From: Icerya purchasi
Taxonomy: Eukaryota; Arthropoda; Insecta; Hemiptera; Monophlebidae
Length of the DNA stretch: 64,000 nucleotides
Reading direction: 5' to 3'
NCBI GenBank assembly: GCA_039619475.1
Contig: CM077115.1
Location: 595,411,643-595,475,642 of the forward strand
Each line of letters starts with the position of its first letter. The stretch's first letter is position 1. The notes beneath the pieces are model-generated. The model saw only the letters and a list, made by a program, of their open reading frames with translations. It searched no databases and was not told the DNA's origin. Positions 1-10,839 of this stretch are shown piece after piece. The position numbers and the translations under genes were made by a program.

Positions 1-1
1 T

Positions 2-528
2 TCTCTTTTCGCTGATGACTTTGTAATGTTCATCACCTGCTCAAATCTACCGCTAGGAAATTAAATTCTTCAACATGCTGTCGACTCTCTTCACACATGG
101 GCGACAAATAATGGTTTCATGTTCTCTCCAACAGACGCTGCTCACATGAAACCAAAATCTACATAGATAATTCGCCATTAACAACTTCTGATTCCGTGAA
201 ATATCTCGGAATGATATTCGACGAAAGACTATCATGAAAGCTTCATATAAACAACTTGAAGAATAACTGCATGAAAAAATTGAATATTATCAAAAAACTT
301 TCAAATACAACCTATGGCTCAGACTGTTCCTCACCCCTAAAAATTTACAACTGGTTGATCAAATCTAGACTCAACTATGGCTCTTCAGTTTACAGCTCTG
401 CGAATAGATCACTTTTCGACTCCCTCAATACTATTCATCACTCCGCAATCAGGTTATCAATTGGAGTTTTTCCATCGTCACCTATAGACAGCATCCTGTG
501 CAAAATTAGAAAAATCCCTTTTTACTTT
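2..528 (+). pseudogene. LINE-A fragment: reverse transcriptase palm and thumb
   Basis: The + strand opens with a catalytic box SLFADDFVMF, then a stretch ending VKYLGMIFDERLS, then a thumb region from 256 with SRLNYGSSVYSSANRS and HHSAIRLSIGVF. These are family motifs of ORF2 of I/R1-type non-LTR retrotransposons, which copy their RNA into nicked DNA. The frame is broken near base 50-130, and a TGA stands where tryptophan is expected after DERLS. Related coding resumes at 1847 after the reverse-strand LINE-B insertion, but the RNase H part that should lie between is missing. It is a dead fragment that begins outside the window. Confidence 0.8.
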
Positions 529-1846
529 TTTTTTTTTTTTTTTTTTTTTTGAGACGCGTCAGCGGCATTGACCCAACAACAACAAAAATTAAGGAAAGGG
601 TTAAATAAAGAGACGATTAGAAATAGAGCTTAGGAAAGATTGTAGTACAGGGATTATATCTGGAGATGGAAAAGAAAGGACAAAGGAAGAATTATACGGA
701 GCAGGAAGACCCAGTGCCAAGATTTTGGAGTACAAAACAGAGCGCTTGGAATCAAGGGCAGGACATTCAAAGAAGATGTGGTTTGCATCACATATGAGAG
801 GAGAGATGGAATTATGAAGGGGACAATCAGGCGAAGAGGACAGGGAAAAACGAAAACGTGAAGAGGGTAGAAGGGAGTGATTAATACGCAGTCTGATTAA
901 GGAAATGATCGCGGAGCGTTAATAAGAATAGGATTGAAACCACGGCTGAGAAGAGGGAACCGGCTGAATTTGAAGATAATGAGAGGCAGGATTAGAAGAT
1001 AGAGAAGGATAGATATCCGACCATAGTCGGGAATGATTAGCTGAGGAAAGAAGGAGGATGTCCGAGGTAGGAATGTTGCAGAATAAAGGACCATCGTGGG
1101 CGGCCGAACGGGCTAAAAATTCCGCTAACTCGTTGTCCTCGATGCCAGAGTGACTAGGAACCCACAAAAGGTCAATAGTAATGGAACGGGATGAGCGTAG
1201 ACTGGATATAAGAAAACGAATTAAAAGAATAATAGAATTGGAGGAATGAGAAGGAGGAGAAGAAATGACTTGAAGAACATTTTTGGAATCGGAGACAATC
1301 AGACATTTACTGATCTCTATTATGGATGGAATAAACGAGACTGCGCGTAAAATGGAGATAAACCCCGCTGTGAAGATAGAACAAAAGGAAGGAAGCTTGA
1401 AGGACTCAGAGTGATTCAGTGAGAAGGAGGTAAACGCGCCGCCCACCCCGTTCTCGTTTTTAGAACCGTCAGTAAAGAATGTTAGATGAGAAGGAAAAGA
1501 TGTGTCAAGCATGTGGAGGAATTAATTGAGCTGGTTTGAGAAGAAATTAATATACTGCCAAATGCTGGAAAAGTCATGGGAGAAGTAAGGAAGTTTGGAA
1601 TAAGAAAAGACATAAGGCGAAAAATTGGAGACTCGAGCTGCTACAAGCGAAAGGATTGGGATTTTGTGAGGAACAAAACACCATTGGTTTTTAATATTAA
1701 GATAGGAAGAGATAAGATTAGATGAGGACACAGAAAGCCGTTTAATTAGAAAATTATAACCAAGCTGCGATCTGCGGATAAAAAGTGGTTGCATAGCAGA
1801 TTCAGAGAGGATAGCAGGAATGGGAGAAGATTTTAGCGCTCCCTAT
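529..1846 (-). mobile_element. LINE-B, 5'-truncated copy inserted in LINE-A
   Basis: On the - strand this is the last 1.3 kb of a non-LTR retrotransposon. It ends with a GACGCGTCTC-type 3' end and a tail seen on the + strand as about 21 T at 529-550. The 3' end resembles that of the copy at 60557-63592 (GACGAGCCC plus A-run). It splits two + strand LINE-A pieces, so it inserted later. A possible short target duplication (TCCCT on both sides) is weak. The 5' junction lies near 1841-1846. Confidence 0.75.
601..1846 (-). pseudogene. LINE-B ORF2 C-terminus: connection, RNase H, zinc-knuckle tail
   Basis: Reading leftward, the protein aligns along its length with the 60.6-63.5 kb copy. IRRSQLGYNFLIKRL comes first, then RNase H starting at FFTDGSKNENGVGG, with SDSKNVLQ and WVPSHSG, then a tail with CDANHIFFECPAL. 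In the IFTAGFISIL motif the catalytic glutamate of RNase H (TAELLAIL in the sister copy) is glycine, so this domain would be inactive. In-frame stops occur at 1522-1524 and 919-921, otherwise the frame holds to about 601. It is an old but still readable copy. Confidence 0.75.
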
Positions 1847-2330
1847 CATCGTAACATAACTCTACTCAACACGCGCCTTCACACCCAAGCAAACCCAAAT
1901 TTTCCGTCATATAACTTGGAATAACAACATCCTACACAATCACGCTCAATTTTCACTTCTCCAACCGCAAGGAAGAAGTTATGTTAACTCGTCTCCGCAT
2001 AGGCCATTCCTCACTGTCCGCCTCTCATCTCTTTACAAAACAAACTGTCCTTCAGTGCCCTTTTTGCAACGCACCTACAACAATCTCACACATACTAACA
2101 TCATGTCCACTCCTCCACAATGAAAGTTCCCAACTGCTCAACCATCCTCCTTCTCTATCCAAAATACTTTTTGATGATCTATCTAAAATAAATTCTCTTT
2201 TCCAATTCCTAAAACACTCTAATCCCTATATTAAAATTTAATTCCTTCCGTGCTTTATCCAGTGCCTCTGGCTTAGCGGCAGTACATGGCACGTGAAAAC
2301 ACCAGGAACCAGGAACTAGGAACCAAATTA
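1847..2330 (+). pseudogene. LINE-A ORF2 C-terminus and 3' tail
   Basis: Open from about 1940 to 2241, with VMLTRLRIGHSSLSASHLF followed by a C..C...H....C knuckle (QCPFCNAPTTISHILTSCP). This pattern ends ORF2 in many I-like LINEs. The 3' untranslated part, GTGCCTCTGGC..GGCGGCAGTACA.GGCACGT, occurs again at 53945-53985, which ties both copies to one family. It ends in an irregular AGGAACC repeat rather than poly(A). The RNase H expected between 528 and here is absent, so either a deletion accompanied the LINE-B insertion or two copies are juxtaposed. Confidence 0.7.
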
Positions 2331-2989
2331 TTTTTATTTTGTTTTATTTGAAAACACAAGTTGATATATGATGAATATTAATTTTTTATTACATGTTGGA
2401 GGTGGAAGCCTCTCGTGGGCTCTTTTATAAAGTAGGACCTGCAGCTGCAGTCCCCCCCCAACCCAGGCCTGGTTATCAGAACTATTTACTGTTTCGTTGA
2501 GGAACATATTAATTTAGTGAAGGTGAAAAAAATGGATTCGCGCAATAAATGATGAAGACTATAAAGTAAATTTTTAGTTCTAGTTTTCTACTATTTTTTT
2601 TTTTTTTTTTTTTTTTTTTAATAAATTTACAAATTATTTTCTACTAACTGATATCTGGCATTAAATATTTCATAAAAATATAATAAAACATTTTATGTCG
2701 GTAAATTTAACATTTTTTGATAACAAAATAATAAAAAGATATTTAAAATTTCTTTCGCATTACGATAAAAGGGCGTGATAATGGTCTGATAATATGCAAT
2801 TTTTTAAGACATTAAGTTTAAAAAAGTAATTGTGAAAGTGATTTATTTCACGGCTATGTTGATAAAATTTTATAATCTTGTGTGGTCGTCTTGAAAATTC
2901 TTATTCATTTATCCGATTTCATTCCATCTCTGCTGCCGTTATTATCCTGTAGTCCCTTTTATTTTACCAGTCTTTTTCAATTAAGTAAA
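2331..2989. other. AT-rich intergenic stretch
   Basis: I see no gene here. It holds a run of T at 2593-2620 and a C-rich patch near 2450-2470 flanked by a CCTGCAGCTGCAG palindrome. The last 100 bases would be the upstream or 5' untranslated region of the exon at 2990, with no clear TATA and Inr pair. Confidence 0.4.
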
Positions 2990-3068
2990 ATGAATAAGTA
3001 CGAGTATTTCATTATTAATATTTTAATTGTTATTACTGTGAATATTTCCTATTTGACTGTTGCTGATG
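2990..3068 (+). CDS. Candidate exon 1: signal peptide
   Basis: ATG at 2990 opens a 26-codon segment beginning MNKYEYFIINILIVITV and ending SYLTVADG. It has a hydrophobic core and small residues at its end, as in a secretory signal peptide. A GTAAAT donor follows at 3069, leaving a phase-1 junction. The next phase-compatible acceptor I see is at 4297. The start was chosen because the hydrophobic core follows it directly; an upstream in-frame TTG-like extension to 2882 is less likely. The link to later exons is an inference from phase and coiled-coil continuity only. Confidence 0.4.
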
Positions 3069-4296
3069 GTAAATATATTATATTAACACATTTATTGTAT
3101 ATGCATCACACACGTTTAAACATTTAACTTAAAAGTTATAATAAATTTTTAGGTGCGTTTTTAAAAATTTCTATATTTTAAATGCAAGCGAGACATAATA
3201 TCATTGCGTTTCGAATGAAATAGAAATGTGTGATGATATAGGATGGAAATGGGCTGAAAGAGGATTGAAGTGATGAGTAAACCTGGCCTATAAATTACAT
3301 TTAAAAAGTTCTCCGTCTGTGCATTATGCAGCAATAAGTCAATATTAAAATTACCACAAATCAGGAAATTATCATTATTATTTAATCGGTTTCTTCTATT
3401 AATTTACCTAAGTTTTTACTCGGTGTTTGATATATAGCAATTAAACATAAAAAATCTGTATCAACCAACAAAATAACTTTACTTACAATTATTTGGGAAT
3501 ATCTGGATCATGCAATACACCTTCCTCTTTCTCTTGAAAATCCTGGAGACGTGATGTTTCTTCTCGATTTTTAATCTGGGATTGTTTAGCATAATCAGAC
3601 GAACGTCGTTCAGTTTACCATTTTTTATGCTTTTATGCTCTGATCTATACGTTTTATTTATATTTTTCCAGTTTTGACATCTACCAACATTCTTTTTTCC
3701 GTTTTACGCTGTCCATTTTATTTTTTATTCAGTCATTTTTCCCTTTTTATTTTGTCGTAGATGATCTTTTTTTATGTACGTTAAATTTAGGCCGTTAAAA
3801 CTAATTATTAGTCAAGTGAACCTGTCGCTGATATACATTAATACAGACACTGATCTAATCGTTGAAATTCTTTAAATACCCGACCATAAGTCTACTATCG
3901 TGATGAGCCATATCTATACTTATTGCCAGTACATTTTAATTAAAACGTTAACAAAGTACATAAAAAAATTCTTATTACACATTTCAGTTTATTGGGAAAG
4001 TTGAACCCTCCCAGTAAAACTTTAGGAGTCTTGAAGGTTTTTTGGTTTCTTGCCAGCCCAAGTTAATTGATTAGCTGAAAATAGTTAGTTCACATATGAA
4101 TAAGAGCAAAAATGAATTAGTGTCACTGATCTCGAGTTACTGGTACTTTAAAATTAATAGTATCTATTAATTTAATTGAGGATGTGATATTTTAATCACG
4201 AAGAAGCAAATGACAATCAAGATAGCACTTTATTGTTAACATAACATACATTATAAATTTAATCAACGTAATTTACATTGTAATTTCTGATTATAG
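3069..4296 (+). other. Putative intron 1
   Basis: AT-rich, no open frame of note and no recognisable repeat. It ends in a pyrimidine-containing TAATTTCTGATTATAG acceptor before 4297. Confidence 0.3.
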
Positions 4297-4355
4297 ATTT
4301 ATATGGAGAAATTTTTAAATTAAAAGGGAAGATAGAAGAGATACGGGCAGACAAA
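4297..4355 (+). CDS. Candidate exon 2: start of coiled coil
   Basis: Bounded by AG at 4295-4296 and GTAAGT at 4356. In the frame dictated by the phase-1 end of 2990-3068 it reads LYGEIFKLKGKIEEIRADK with no stop, and it exits in phase 0. The spacing of I/L and charged residues suggests a coiled coil that would run on into the 20963 exon. A decayed copy of the exon and its following intron lies about 1.85 kb downstream. Confidence 0.42.
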
Positions 4356-4838
4356 GTAAGTGTTTTTATAAACCCGACCATCGTTTTTTGTTTTTTTTTA
4401 GACCTCTTGTTATAATGTAACAAAAAATGTGCTGGCTATTGCTAACTTTAATTCTTGTAATTTTTAATTCGAAGAAAAGTATAAATTTACTCCGTTATTT
4501 CCATTTTCTGATACAAGTTACGATGAACTGCTGCTAATTTTATATTTTGAATTTCAGCTTTATAGATTTATCGGGTGATGAGTTATGATCTTTTAAGTGA
4601 TTTTTGAGGTCGTTTTATATACTATATTTTATATTCTTGGCGTTTTTTTGCCTACGGTGTAATCGGTCATCTTCATGTTATAGATCGTTTTAAAGAGAAT
4701 TTTAATTGTAATTTATGTTCCAAATTTGAAGATTTTAAATGAAGCCGTTTGTGAGTTATTGATTTTTATTTGATATTTTTGTCGTTCGTGAACCATCTTA
4801 TAAGAATTCCATACATTATATGTGTACATGGGTGTACG
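4345..4838 (+). repeat. Direct repeat R1, copy 1 (exon-2 end plus intron)
   Basis: About 490 bases, from the end of exon 2 through GTAAGT into the following intron, recur at about 6200-6700. Shared blocks include the TTTTAATTCGAAGAAAA, ATGAACTGCTGC and CAGCTTTATAGATTTATCG segments in the same order. By eye roughly 85% of positions agree. This is an intragenic tandem duplication, since separated by inserted and decayed sequence. Confidence 0.75.
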
Positions 4839-5094
4839 GAATCTTAAAAATAAACAAAGTTTAGCCGGTATCGGGAAAGACTTCACATTACCGTATGAGA
4901 GTTAATATTATACGTATATCTATGTGCCTTTAATATTTATGGTGATTTGTATATTCTTTTAGTACAGATATCTCCCTTAATTCTTTTATGACAGTTCTGC
5001 CTTTGATTTTTATCTTTTATCTCTAATAAAATTCTACAAATAATATCAGTTTTTTTATGCAATTATTCTTATTTTCTTTTCTATATACAGAGGT

Positions 5095-5330
5095 GTATCT
5101 CCAAATTTTCTTCCGCAAATATCACATTTTTTATTATATTTATAATCCACTTTTTGTGCTTCATTCAATTTTTTGCTAAATATTCTCATGCAATATGTGA
5201 AACATCTTCTAATTTTTCATACATTTTTTTTGCCCCATCAAAACCAAAATATTCCAATAAATTCTAATTTCTTCATTAGCATATTTAATATAAGAAATAA
5301 AACTGATTGGTAAATTTCTTTGGAGTCAAC
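5095..5330 (-). pseudogene. Fragment of Polinton/adintovirus-like DNA polymerase B
   Basis: The - strand can be read with frame changes as SYIKYANEEIRIYW, then FDGAKKMYEKLED, then a KKCDICGRKFGD knuckle. In protein-primed PolB-like ORFs of Polintons and related insect-genome elements, a FVE.L-type helix followed by a C..C...F motif has this layout. The piece is short, has stops and frameshifts, and lacks polymerase catalytic motifs. A second, N-terminal fragment of the same kind is at 20418-20690. The family assignment is from memory of the pattern and moderate at best. Confidence 0.4.
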
Positions 5331-5378
5331 TGTGTAAGATTTATGTTTTTCACTTCTCCCTGTTTTATTTCGGTTTGC

Positions 5379-5532
5379 AGCTTCAGATTTGATTTCGAGA
5401 AAACTTGTTTTTATTGAGTTTTTCTATTTTTCTATTAAATTCTTTAAATTTATTGAGCTTCAGATTTGATTTCGAGAAAACTTGTTTTTATTGAGTTTTT
5501 CTATTTTTCTATTAAATTCTTTAAATTTATTG
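5379..5532 (+). repeat. 77-bp tandem duplication
   Basis: Two adjacent, seemingly identical 77-base units (5379-5455 and 5456-5532), each starting AGCTTCAGATTTG. A recent local duplication with no coding potential. Confidence 0.95.
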
Positions 5533-5639
5533 AGGTTCTTTACAAGACTTTTAGAATCATCATATGTAGCAAATGGATCCTTCATGGAATAGTTATGATT
5601 ATTAAATTTAACAATATTATTACATTTACTAGGTAGAGT

Positions 5640-6125
5640 TATTTTAAGAGGAGGGAGGAGGAGATTTTTCCCCTGCAGAAATGTACAAGGGAATAATCGA
5701 TTTCGGCTGGTAGGGTAGCCCAGGATGGAAGAGGAGGTGGTGCATTGAGGTTTTTGAAGTGTTGGAGGTCGATGTTGGAGCCTAATAGGATTTTTGTTAG
5801 ACGGGTGAGCGCGCCATTAGGAGGTTTGGGGTAAGGATCGCAAAGTCCAAGAAGGAAGACTCTTAAAGAATCGCGGAAGGAGTGTAAGGATCTTTGAAAG
5901 TGTAAGGGCCAATAAGGATTGGAAGCTGTGCGTGGGGGACGTATGGTGCGCACCTAGTATTAATTGAAGAGAAGAATTTTGTAGTGGGTTCAACATTTTG
6001 TGAAGGGATGGGGAGGCGGTAGAATACAATGAGCATCCGTAGGAGAGGCGGCTGAGGATAAGGGATTGGAAAAGTGTTAGCAGAAACTTGGGGGGAGAGT
6101 TATGGTTTTTGTGGGATAGATATTT
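5640..6125 (-). pseudogene. Non-LTR retrotransposon fragment, RT thumb region
   Basis: Reading leftward from about 6125: LLTLFQSLILSRLSYGC, then SLYSTASPSLHKML and LQNSSLQLILGAHHTSPTHS. These match the segment after the RT palm of I/R1-like LINEs (compare the same region at 360-480). The frame breaks near 5820-5950 and continues to about 5640. No ends or poly(A) were found. It sits between the two copies of the duplicated intron segment. Confidence 0.6.
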
Positions 6126-6169
6126 TAATGTAGTGATATGTTTGCTTGATTTATCATACTTTGAAAATT

Positions 6170-6700
6170 AAGGAGAGCAGAATGTAAGCTGGAATTATTA
6201 GAGCAGGATAAAGTAAGTGATTTTATCAAATTTACGAACTGGTCAATCTTTTCTTTTAGTTACTCTGATATAAACGTAATCAAAAAATACTGGTCATTGA
6301 TAACTTTACTTCTTGTAACTTTTAATTCGAAGAAAATTATAAATTTACTAAACTATTTCCATTTTCTGATACAGGTTAAGATGAACTGCTGCCAATTTTA
6401 TATTTTGAATTTCAGCTTTATAGATTTATCGGCGTGATGAGTAATGATCTTTTAGGTGATTTTTGAGATCATTTTACATACCATATAATATATTCTTGAC
6501 GGTTTTTTGGGTTTTATTGCCGTACATGGTAATCAGTCATCTTCATGTTATAGATTGTTTAAAAGAGAATTTTAATTGTAATTTATGTTCCAAATTTGAA
6601 GATTGTAAATGAAGCCGTTCGTGAGTTATTGATTTTTATTTGATATTTTTGTCGTTCCGGAACCATCTTATAAGGATTCCGTGCATTATATGTGTATATT
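6170..6700 (+). repeat. Direct repeat R1, copy 2, with a decayed exon-2 copy
   Basis: Second copy of the 4345-4838 segment. Its start (6170-6212) corresponds to exon 2: one frame reads RAECKLELLEQDK up to a GTAAGT donor at 6213, parallel to KIEEIRADK. The acceptor AG of the first copy is not preserved (TTG instead) and the upstream part carries a stop, so I read it as a pseudo-exon. Confidence 0.6.
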
Positions 6701-7178
6701 AAACGAACTAACGTGAATTTTTTGTAAAACGCGAAAGAAGAAAAGAAAGGAAACAACGGTAAAATTTGTTAGTTTTACAGATAAATCAGTATAGCTGTAT
6801 TTAACAATGCCTATGCAGTTAATAATCTTTTGTCATTCGTTTAACCGTGCGCTTACACGCATGCCCACATACGCGTATACCGGTCTTAATGGTATGTGTA
6901 TTATCAACTATCTCATTCATCCAGTTTTAAAGCTAATTTTCAGCTTTTTTTATAAAACTGCCTCGAAAAGGATGTTAAAAGATATTTTATGTCCGCCACT
7001 GCAGTGCAGTTCTGCCATAATAAAGGTACATAATTTATTTCACTCTCACTCTCTTATTCTATAAGCGGATCTCTACCTGTCGTTGCGATTCAACGGTTGT
7101 TTCTTATTAGCCATTTCGCACATTTCAAGCATACATACACACACATGTTCGTACATATTTACACATATTTACTCAGCC
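6701..7178. other. AT-rich stretch without recognised features
   Basis: An open frame at 6807-7064 has no family motif and unremarkable composition, so I do not call it. Otherwise nothing is seen. Confidence 0.35.
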
Positions 7179-8880
7179 TTTTTTTTTTTTTTTTTTTATA
7201 TATATACAAATTACAACTGGCCAGAAGGCCATCCAGCAATTGGACTGTAACGCGAAAATAACTTGTTAGGGGTTAGCATCTAGCGATGGACCCCACTGAA
7301 ATTTTAGTAACATAAAACTAGGCCAGATCAAACGGTCGACTACGTTTTAACCTTCGAACATCAAGACTATTATCAAGAAGATTGATCGCCAAAACGTTTG
7401 TGTGAGACTCCAAGCGGCCTATGTATCGCTTAGCAGCTCGCTTGATCTCGTCTTTCACATATGGGAAGTCTTGATGTAGAGTGTGGTTAGATACGTACCA
7501 GGGCGGTGAGACTATCAGCCTTATAGCCTTGTTCTGGAACCGTTGTATCTTGTTTATGTGTGTATCCTTTGCACAACCCCACAACATTAAACCGTATGTC
7601 CAAACGGGCTTTATAATTATTTTGTACACTAAGAATTTATTTTCCAATGATAAACTAGAGTACCTGCCAAGAAGCCAATTTAATTCTTGCAATCTTATAT
7701 CTAGATGTTTTCTTTTTTGTGTAATATGCTTTTGCCATGTTAATTTGCGGTCCAAATGAATGCCTAAGTATTTTACATCTTTATCCTGGTTGATAACCAC
7801 CCCATTTATTTCTAACGGCTGATACGTAAAATTTCGCAACGTGAAATCTACTTGCGTACATTTACTTTCGTTTACTCTAATACGCCAACGACTCAGCCAG
7901 TTTTCCACTTCTGATAAAGTTTTTTTCAATTTATTCGAAGTTTCAATATTGTCTTTACCGGTAGCTAATAGTGCTGTATCGTCTGCAAACGTAGCTGTTA
8001 TCACGCTATTATCAACTGGAAAATCGGCAGAGTAGATTAAGTAAAGCACCGGGCCCAAGACACTTCCTTGTGGCACGCCAGCAGATACAGGATAGATTTC
8101 AGAATATTGATTTAGAATTTTAACCTGGCATGTGCGATCTTCAAGGTAGGATTTTAAAAGAAGGTACAAAGGATGCGGCACTATTTTTTTAAGTTTATAA
8201 AGCAGACCATGATGCCATACCTTATCAAAGGCTTGTTTGACATCTAGGAACACACCCGTGCATATTTGCTTAGTTTCAAGACTTTCTTGAATAGTATGCA
8301 CAATTCGGTGTACCTGTTAAATGGTCGAATGTCTTTTTCTGAATCCAAATTGATGTTCAGGAACAATATGTTCCGCATTTAAAATAGGATTCAACCGCTT
8401 TAAAATTATTTTTTCAAGGAGTTTTGAAAGGATCGAGAGCAAGGAAATAGGTCTATAGGATGAAACCTTATCCGGTGCCTTACCGGGCTTTGGTACAACT
8501 GCTATTTGCGCCAATTTCCAGGATAATGGAAAATACTGCAGACGAAGAACAGCGTTAAAAATATTTGTGAGCAATAATATACCTTTTATTGGTAGCTCAG
8601 ATAACAATTTATTGGTAATTAAATCAAAACCCGGACTTTTTTTATTATTAAGTTTAGTAATTGCGTATTTGATTTCGCTGGGAAACGTTGGCTCAATAGA
8701 AGGGCTTAACTGTAAAGGTACACTTAAAAAATCATGTATATCGGTTTCGTCGTTTAATTGTAAATCCTTACGCGCATGCAGTGTCGATACATCTTCTGTA
8801 GGTGCATTATAAGGACGAAGACTATTCGTAGACGTTCCTGTAGATTTCGAAATATTTTCGTATTGAAAAATTTTAAATGT
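7179..8880 (-). mobile_element. Jockey-clade LINE, 5'-truncated
   Basis: A - strand retrotransposon with its 3' end at a + strand T-run (7179-7197) and about 120 bases of 3' untranslated sequence before the ORF2 stop. It begins inside the RT domain, the usual result of incomplete reverse transcription. I found no convincing target duplication around 7178 and 8880. Confidence 0.8.
7315..8880 (-). pseudogene. Jockey-like ORF2 reverse transcriptase (one stop)
   Basis: About 520 codons, open except for one TAA at 8314-8316, after RKRHSTI, where glutamine is usual. Motifs in order: KKSPGFDLI, PKPGKAPDKVSSYRPISLL, HQFGFRKRHST, FLDVKQAFDKVWH (catalytic D), AGVPQGSVLGPVLY, TATFADDTALLA (catalytic DD), KYLGIHLDRKLTW. 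The thumb and C-terminus follow to a TAG at 7318-7320. No RNase H follows, as usual for the Jockey clade. One stop in otherwise good coding suggests a relatively young copy. Confidence 0.85.
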
Positions 8881-9712
8881 AAAAAATGAAAAATCTTAGA
8901 ACGAAACATTGTATAAAAATTTCCTTCGTAATCTGTATTCCAAATAATAAGACTCGTATGTTTTCATCAACTCCCTCCCACACGTGTAAAAATTTAGATT
9001 TTTATTTTCTCTAAATTGTTGTATCAGTCTATTTAAGCGATACGAATAATAATGAAAAATATTTTTTTTTAAAATAATAAGTGTAAACTGAACATGTTAC
9101 GAAAATTTCCAACAAAGTTTGAAATCTATGTATCGGGCTTTGACCGTTTTTTCAAATAAAGTTGTAAATTTACCATTCATATCGAGGAAAAAATAAAAAA
9201 ATTATTTTTTTCATACTTGTATATGTAAGCATATACACGCATGTACATTCTGAGAGATTAAAAAAAAAAGAAAAAGAAAAAGATTATTTAAATTTAAATA
9301 AACAGTTACATAAATTGATTCGATTTCATCCATACAACATATTAATTGAAATAGAATGAAATAATAAATGATGTGTTCGGTACTATAATATCTGCGGTGT
9401 ATCCAAATAATTTTAAAGTAATTATATGACCATGAAATAAAATAAAATGTAGGAAATGTATATTATTACATATTAAAATTCCACACATATATACATACAT
9501 ACATTAAAATGTATGTGAAACAATGTAAAAGATTTTTAAATAATAAAAATAAAAATGTGAGCAAAAAGAAAAAAATATGGTTTTATTTCACATATTATAC
9601 ATACTGCGACAGCTGACTTTGGTACATTGAAAGGTAATTGTTATGTTCATATTCAACTTTCATAGGATCTAGACAACTCCATCTTTCAAATTCCGCATCT
9701 TTTATTGAATTT
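8881..9712. other. AT-rich stretch without genes
   Basis: Poly-purine patch near 9256-9285 and many A/T runs. No coding or repeat structure was recognised. Confidence 0.4.
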
Positions 9713-10730
9713 TTAATCCTTATGAAGTGAATGTTGACAGTCGTCGCAATCTTTTACTTTGATACAATTTCGAGTACTCCTGCGTAATGTATCACCATCG
9801 ATATAATATTCTTTATCATGTTCGTGATCGTAGCATGGTAGAAATGATTTTATCGTATCATCCTGTTTTAATCTGTCTGGTAAAAATATATAAATGTCCC
9901 CGATGCAACTTGGAAATAATGTAATTATCATTCCTTTGGTGGCTGTAATGAACAACTGGCTTAAATCATTTATATTGAGATTGTTCATAAGCTTCAGCGG
10001 ACGGATAACGTGATCGTGCCATGTCTTCATCACCATAACATTTTTCACCGCACAATGAAAAATATCATTCTCATAATGGTGCTTACAAGTTATCAAATTG
10101 CTTATACCAGAGTATTCTTGATATAAATCATCAATACTAGGTACTCGAAAGACTTTCTCCATATTAACGAGTTCGTAGTCCAAGTCACGCAACAATTCAG
10201 ACTTTTCGTTAAGTTCCCATAATATAAGTTTTGCATAAGTGGTTAAAATATATACGCGAGCCTTCGGTTTTTCAGACAATATTGTGAATACATCACGTGC
10301 CATGAATATTTCTTCCCGACAGGGAGATAATGAGGGGTTTTTCAAGTAATGACTCCGGAAAACCATTGTAAATGAGGCATTTTTGATGCAGACCATGCTT
10401 TGCTTGGCTTGTATAGCGTATGTAAACACCTCCCATCAGACATATCAATCATCGTTAGTTCGGTGACTAGAAAACCATAATCAGAATCTTTATGGAAGCT
10501 GAAATCTACAAAATATTCCGCTATATCCATCTGATCTGATAATAATACTGGATCAATGATTTTATGTACAAAAGATGTTGATTCTGTTGAAGAATAACCA
10601 TTATCTGATTGCGGTAATTGAGGTGACGAAAACGTATGCGAGTCAGTATCACTTGCAAATAAATCTGAATAAATTCGGCGTCCTTAATTGATTTTGAGTT
10701 GCTGCTTACGTTAACTATATTAGCATTCAT
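9713..10730 (-). pseudogene. Uncharacterised protein gene, frameshifted
   Basis: Three overlapping - strand segments read as one protein of roughly 330 residues if two frameshifts are allowed (near 10670 and near 10400). From an ATG at 10730 it gives MNANIVNVSSNSKS, a serine-rich part, then EYFVDFSFHKDSDYGFL followed by VTELTMIDM and LHTLYKPSKAW. Later parts include LTTYAKLILWELNEKS, CKHHYENDIFHCAVKNVMV, LFPSCIGDIYIF and a C-terminus rich in C/H (CDDCQHSLHKD). I do not recognise the family with certainty. The FVDF..V.EL start recalls a degenerate DEDD-exonuclease-like fold found in repeated insect proteins. Codon use is good, so decay is recent. Confidence 0.5.
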
Positions 10731-10764
10731 GATTGAATAATATGTATTTCAAACTTTTCACTAA

Positions 10765-10815
10765 AAAAAAGACAGAGAAAAAGAAAGAGAAAAAGAAAGA
10801 GAAAAAGAAAAGATA
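10765..10815 (+). repeat. Purine tandem repeat
   Basis: Three copies of a GAGAAAAAGAAA unit, strongly strand-asymmetric. Confidence 0.8.
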
Positions 10816-10839
10816 AAAGACAGAAAAAAATGATAGAGA

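Noticed and set aside
6807..7064. 85-codon + strand frame
   Set aside because: No motif and composition like neighbouring noncoding DNA.
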